Positions 59,811 through 64,000 of a stretch of DNA of 64,000 bases are shown here, piece by piece; the stretch's first letter is position 1, and every line of letters begins with the position of its first letter. Origin of the DNA: Alphaproteobacteria bacterium. GTDB taxonomy: Bacteria > Pseudomonadota > Alphaproteobacteria > Paracaedibacterales > CAIULA01. The notes below the pieces were generated by a model. That model saw only the letters and a program-made list of their open reading frames with translations. It was not told where the DNA came from and did not search any database. The position numbers and the translations under genes are program-made. The stretch spans positions 1 through 64,000 of the forward strand of contig JAIEPD010000010.1 in the NCBI GenBank assembly GCA_019749935.1. Reading direction: 5' to 3'.

Positions 59811-60329
59811 ATGGAAAAAAATAATAACACGGAATTGATGCGAATCGTCAATCTAGAGCGCATCCACAATGATAAATCATATTTCGTAGTGACGGCTTTA
59901 AAGGAAGAATGTTTAGCTCTGGCTCGGCGATTTAATTTAATAGAAATTGAATCCCTAGAGGCACGTTATGACGTTGATCCGGTGAAAACTAGCCGAGGGG
60001 GTTATAATCTGAGCGGAAAGCTACACGCTGTTGTTGTGCAAAGCTGCGTTGTGACGTTGGCTCCTGTTCGTGAAGTTATGGATGTTGATATAGATCTTCA
60101 AGTCGTTGATAAAAGATATGAAGAGCTCGATCCTTTGGATCCTGAGCTAGATGATGATTTTGAGTATAGCATCCTTGATGAAATTGATTTGGGAGAGATA
60201 ACAGCTCAATATCTGTCTTTGTCTTTGAATCCTTACCCAAAGGCTCCTGATAGTGATGCCGGTAAGATTCTGGAAGGCTTGCAAGACAAAAAAAATCCTT
60301 TTGCGATTTTAGAGAAGCTAAAGCCATGA
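59811..60329 (+). CDS. DUF177/YceD family protein
   Basis: LSGKLHAVVVQSCVVTLAPVREVMDVDIDLQVV; acidic region; LNPYPKAPD. Confidence 0.88.
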   Translation: MEKNNNTELMRIVNLERIHNDKSYFVVTALKEECLALARRFNLIEIESLEARYDVDPVKTSRGGYNLSGKLHAVVVQSCVVTLAPVREVMDVDIDLQVVDKRYEELDPLDPELDDDFEYSILDEIDLGEITAQYLSLSLNPYPKAPDSDAGKILEGLQDKKNPFAILEKLKP

Positions 60330-61462
60330 AAGACTTAACTCTTTCTTTTATAAAAGCCTCCGCTCTTGGTAATGATTTTGTTATTTTATCTGCAATAGAA
60401 GAAGAAATCGACTTAGGTGCTTTAAGTGTGCTTCTAAGTGATCGGCGTGAGGGAATTGGTTGTGACCAGGTAATTTTTATTGAAGATACCTCTAATAAAG
60501 AAGAGTTTAAGGTCCGTTTTTTTAACGCGGATGGCTCTGAGGCTGAAGCTTGCGGGAATGGCACTCGGTGCGTCTCTAAAATTCTAATGGATCAAACAGA
60601 AACTGAAGAAGTTTTTATTGACACTGCTGGTGGTTATTTAAAGTGTAGAAAAGCAGCAGATAATAAAATAAGTGTAAAAATGTCATTTCCTCAGTGGAAT
60701 GCAGATATTAACCTACGTGAATATCAAAAAATTTCAGATCCAGCTCCGGTTTTTGTTGATTTAGGCAACCCACACTTGATTTGTTTTGTGGAAGATGTTG
60801 ATCATATTTCAACTTTAGGACCAATTTTAGAAGAGCATCTTTACAAACATGACACTCAATTTCCAGAGAGATTAAATGTTGGTTTTGTGAGACTTTTAGA
60901 TAAGGAAACTATAGCTTTAAAGGTCTGGGAAAGAGGTTCAGGTCTAACGCCTGCATGCGGTTCTGGTGCCTGTGCTGCCGTGGTCGCAGCAAAGGCCCGA
61001 GGGCTTGTTTCAGAGAAAGTCAATGTTTATCAAGAAGGAGGAGGGCTAGAAATTAATTTTAATGGCTCCGATCTTTTTATGACTGGAGAAGCAAAAATTA
61101 TCTATAGCGGTGAAATTATAATAAATCCTGACATGCTGGAAGCAATAAAGACGTTTCAGCCTTTGGATGAGGTTTATGCTGGAACCATTGTTTTGGTGCA
61201 GCTTTCTCCAGAGGGTGATAAAGAAAGTTATGAGATCTTTGCTGATTTTGGTGAATTTGGTAGACGCAAAACAACAGCAGCACTGGCAAATTCTTACGAA
61301 ATGACACAGCTCTTTGGCAAGGCTATTGCTGGGGTATTGTCCGAGGATGATTCAGATTCTTTTACACTTCTTGGATATTTAGATGAAGAAGATAATATTC
61401 TTTTGATGGATCGTCCTCCCCACCTCAAAAATGGTGAGAGGATCACCAATGATGCTCTTTGA
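60326..61462 (+). CDS. dapF: Diaminopimelate epimerase with C-terminal CsaA-like domain
   Basis: DapF motifs KASALGNDFVIL, RFFNADGSEAEACGNGTRCV, GSGLTPACGSGACAAVVAA; extra C-terminal 99 aa resembling CsaA. Confidence 0.93.
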   Translation: MKDLTLSFIKASALGNDFVILSAIEEEIDLGALSVLLSDRREGIGCDQVIFIEDTSNKEEFKVRFFNADGSEAEACGNGTRCVSKILMDQTETEEVFIDTAGGYLKCRKAADNKISVKMSFPQWNADINLREYQKISDPAPVFVDLGNPHLICFVEDVDHISTLGPILEEHLYKHDTQFPERLNVGFVRLLDKETIALKVWERGSGLTPACGSGACAAVVAAKARGLVSEKVNVYQEGGGLEINFNGSDLFMTGEAKIIYSGEIIINPDMLEAIKTFQPLDEVYAGTIVLVQLSPEGDKESYEIFADFGEFGRRKTTAALANSYEMTQLFGKAIAGVLSEDDSDSFTLLGYLDEEDNILLMDRPPHLKNGERITNDAL

Positions 61463-62066
61463 GGAATGGCTGAGTGTTACTGTAATTTCAGGCTTAGCTA
61501 TTATGAGCCCAGGGCCAGGCTTTGCTGTGGTTGTGAGAAATAGTTTAAGCTATGGCAGAGAAGCAGGAATTACAACAGCACTTGGTAACGCTTTGGGGGA
61601 TATGACCCATGTAATTTTGAATGTAATGGGGATTGGCTTGTTGGTTGCAAATTCTCCAGGTGCTTTTAGTACTGTGCAATGGATCGGCGCTTCTTATTTG
61701 CTTTGGCTTGGTGTCAAAGGCGTTTTAAGCAAGCCTAGACTTGATAATAGCATTGAAATTGAGAACAAGACTACGAATCGATTGCGGGCCTTTTGTGATG
61801 GATTTTTAGCAACGCTTACAAACCCCAAAGCTTTTATCTTTGTTTTTGCCTTATTTTCTATCGTTGTTTCTACAGAAACGCCCTTATATCACAAGGTGGT
61901 TTATGGGGGATGGATTGGTGTTTTATCGGCGTGTTGGTTTACAGTTGTTGCTATTTTTTTTACAGACACAAGGTTTGTAAAGAAATTTCAAGGTTACCGT
62001 CATTGGATTGAAAGAGGGACAGGGCTTATTTTGATCGCATTTTCGGTGAGTCTGTTGTTGCCATAA
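61431..62066 (+). CDS. LysE family translocator
   Basis: MSPGPGFAVVVRNSLSYGREAGITTALGNALGD; start likely 61449 or 61452. Confidence 0.93.
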   Translation: MVRGSPMMLFEEWLSVTVISGLAIMSPGPGFAVVVRNSLSYGREAGITTALGNALGDMTHVILNVMGIGLLVANSPGAFSTVQWIGASYLLWLGVKGVLSKPRLDNSIEIENKTTNRLRAFCDGFLATLTNPKAFIFVFALFSIVVSTETPLYHKVVYGGWIGVLSACWFTVVAIFFTDTRFVKKFQGYRHWIERGTGLILIAFSVSLLLP

Positions 62067-62087
62067 GTCCTCTTTGAGAAAGAGATG

Positions 62088-62996
62088 CTATTTACGTGTT
62101 TTTTTAACAGCAATCGCTCCAATAGCTTCTTTACCATCCCGGCCATCTTCAGTGCCAAATCCTTGCATGGAGACGTAGCCTATTCTCTCAATCTCAAATC
62201 CATGACGTTGTAGAGCATTTTTAAGAACTTCTTGGTCCATAATATGCAATTGCTCAGGCAAGCAATAGGCTTGAGTAGGTAAATATTTTGGCACGTCTAG
62301 AAACATCCCTGGCCACAAATCACCATTTTTCTTTCTTCTTTCAAAGTCTGGTAGTACTTGCTCCCGATAAGCAATGTGTTCTGTAGACATAACCATGATA
62401 TAAACCTTTCCATCTTCTTTGAGCCAGCTGTTTATATTTTCTAGACCAAGATCAATTTCGGCTCCTGGTAAAAAATGCAGAACTCTATGAAGAATTACAG
62501 CACGTAGAGAGTTTTTTTTGATATCAAGATAAGGAAAGGGGGTTGTGTTCAGAAAAAGCCTTAAAATTTCATCGGGGTTTTTTACCTTCTTCCGGCTATA
62601 AAGCAGATGCTCCATTTCTAAGTCATTAGAAATTACGAACATTCTTTTTGAAAGAGCATATCGTGATAAGAAGCCATATCCTGCGCCTACATCGAGTACA
62701 TATTCTCCTGGATGTTCTTCGCAAAAGTTGATGAATTCTTCTGCAACCCAGCTAAGGTTTGTATAGTTAATATCAAAACCCATTTTGTTAAGGGTGACAA
62801 AACTTTTACCAGTCTTGCTAAGGATGGGAGGGGTTATAGAAAATTGATCTAGGATTTTTAAATTTGCTTGTATTCCAATGCCAGGAGTTTTTGTATGGAG
62901 TTGATTTATTTCAAAGAGGGAATTATTTTTTAAAATTTTGAAAGCAATAGAAATAAAAAGCATTGCGCTAAGTATCACAACAAGCTTTTTATTCAC
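62088..62996 (-). CDS. Membrane-anchored or secreted SAM-methyltransferase-like protein
   Basis: N-terminal hydrophobic segment MNKKLVVILSAMLFISIAF; YVLDVGAGYGFLSRYAL. Confidence 0.7.
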   Translation of the reverse strand: MNKKLVVILSAMLFISIAFKILKNNSLFEINQLHTKTPGIGIQANLKILDQFSITPPILSKTGKSFVTLNKMGFDINYTNLSWVAEEFINFCEEHPGEYVLDVGAGYGFLSRYALSKRMFVISNDLEMEHLLYSRKKVKNPDEILRLFLNTTPFPYLDIKKNSLRAVILHRVLHFLPGAEIDLGLENINSWLKEDGKVYIMVMSTEHIAYREQVLPDFERRKKNGDLWPGMFLDVPKYLPTQAYCLPEQLHIMDQEVLKNALQRHGFEIERIGYVSMQGFGTEDGRDGKEAIGAIAVKKTRK

Positions 62997-63035
62997 AGTA
63001 TTTCTCCTTTTGTGATGATAAATAATAAAAAACGT

Positions 63036-63338
63036 TTATACCCATGGCAAAGGAAAAGCTTTTGGCTGCTTTATTGGCATATGCACATTGGAAAGTTGAT
63101 GAGGGAGGGGATAGATAAGATCTAATTTACCATGTTCAGCTAAATGAAGAGACGATTCTTTTAATGCATCTTCTTGTTCAAGATTATAAAATTGCTCTTG
63201 CAGTGAATTGCTTATTTCTCTGGCTTTTGCTACAAAGCGTCCTATAGTTCTAAGAACAATAGGCAGTTCCTTAGGTCCCAATAGCACAAGTGCTAAGATC
63301 CCAATGAACAAATATTCGCTCCAACCTATATCCAGCAT
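63036..63338 (-). CDS. tatB: Sec-independent translocase TatB-like protein
   Basis: [36 protein letters not shown]. Confidence 0.93.
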   Translation of the reverse strand: MLDIGWSEYLFIGILALVLLGPKELPIVLRTIGRFVAKAREISNSLQEQFYNLEQEDALKESSLHLAEHGKLDLIYPLPHQLSNVHMPIKQPKAFPLPWV

Positions 63339-63439
63339 TTTTTGTCTTTAAGAGTAGATTTTAACGAGCCCATCGAACTCAAAACTCATGATTTATTTTC
63401 TGTATAGTGATGTAAAAGTAAGATTTTTTCAAGATAAGT

Positions 63440-63515
63440 TGGCTCCCCGGGACGGACTCGAACCGCCGACCCAGTGGTTAACAGCCACTTGCTCTACCGA
63501 CTGAGCTACCGGGGA
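63440..63515 (-). tRNA. tRNA-Asn (anticodon GTT), CCA encoded
   Basis: Reverse strand TCCCCGGTAGCTCAGTCGGTAGAGCAAGTGGCTGTTAACCACTGGGTCGGCGGTTCGAGTCCGTCCCGGGGAGCCA. Confidence 0.97.
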
Positions 63516-63629
63516 CCATGAAGACTTTTCTAACATAAACTTGCTAGGATGACAAAGGATTTTTCATGTTAATTGTAATTTTATGGTGCAGTGGATAGAA
63601 TTTATCAAAATTTTTAATATAGGCAATTT

Positions 63630-64000
63630 ATGATCTCTAACCTTAAAAAACCACAAGCTATCCTTTTTGATTGGGATAATACCCTGGTGAGTACGTGGGA
63701 AGTTTTGCATCGTGCTATCAATTTGACTTTTGCGGAGTACCAAATGCCTTTGTGGTCTTTGGAAAAAGTTAAATCAACGGCCCATAAATCATCGCGTGAA
63801 GTGTTTCCGACTTTTTTTAAAGAAAATTGGGAAGAAGCACAAAATTTTTTCTATAAAGTTTTCGGCCAATACCATCTGGAAGAATTGAAAACAATGCCTG
63901 ATGTTCAACCTTTATTAGATTTTCTAGCAAAGAAAAATATAAAACTGGGGGTGGTAAGTAACAAAAAGACGTCTATTTTGAACAAAGAAATAGAGTTTTT
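63630..64000 (+). CDS. HAD-family hydrolase, truncated by window end
   Basis: MISNLKKPQAILFDWDNTLVSTWEVLHRAINLTFAEYQ. Confidence 0.85.
   Translation, partial: MISNLKKPQAILFDWDNTLVSTWEVLHRAINLTFAEYQMPLWSLEKVKSTAHKSSREVFPTFFKENWEEAQNFFYKVFGQYHLEELKTMPDVQPLLDFLAKKNIKLGVVSNKKTSILNKEIEF

Noticed and set aside
1-64000. CRISPR arrays, transposases, prophage, toxin-antitoxin or classical defence systems
   Set aside because: No regular direct-repeat/spacer arrays and no recognisable proteins of these classes in the ORF list.

Overview
AT-rich alphaproteobacterial chromosome window, gene content most like a host-associated Holosporales-type lineage (inference). It is mostly single-copy housekeeping genes: rne, hemD/hemY, mnmA, recO, ppx-dnaG-rpoD, rsmI, ctrA, sodB, yejABEF, znuBC, dut, sspB, holC, bamE, dapF, tatB. 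There are two tRNAs (Gln-CTG, Asn-GTT). I also find a circularly permuted two-piece tmRNA gene directly upstream of sspB, with a readable tag ORF (A)AANSNRFVAAQAA** and a G3-U70 acceptor stem. No transposases, prophage, CRISPR or rRNA were seen. Items most worth a second look: (1) DapF with a C-terminal CsaA-like tRNA-binding domain; (2) the permuted ssrA with its divergent tag beside sspB; (3) two signal-peptide-bearing enzymes 1.1 kb apart, a 2H-phosphoesterase-like protein and a thiamine-pyrophosphokinase-like protein; (4) a dispersed 100-140 bp palindromic element, one copy of which supplies the N-terminus of GspE; (5) a secreted protein with three tandem repeats next to a LuxR solo; (6) tandem Cys-rich secreted paralogs sharing a duplicated upstream palindrome motif; (7) two structured GC-rich intergenic islands that may be ncRNAs. 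All calls come from reading sequence and motifs; no database search was run.
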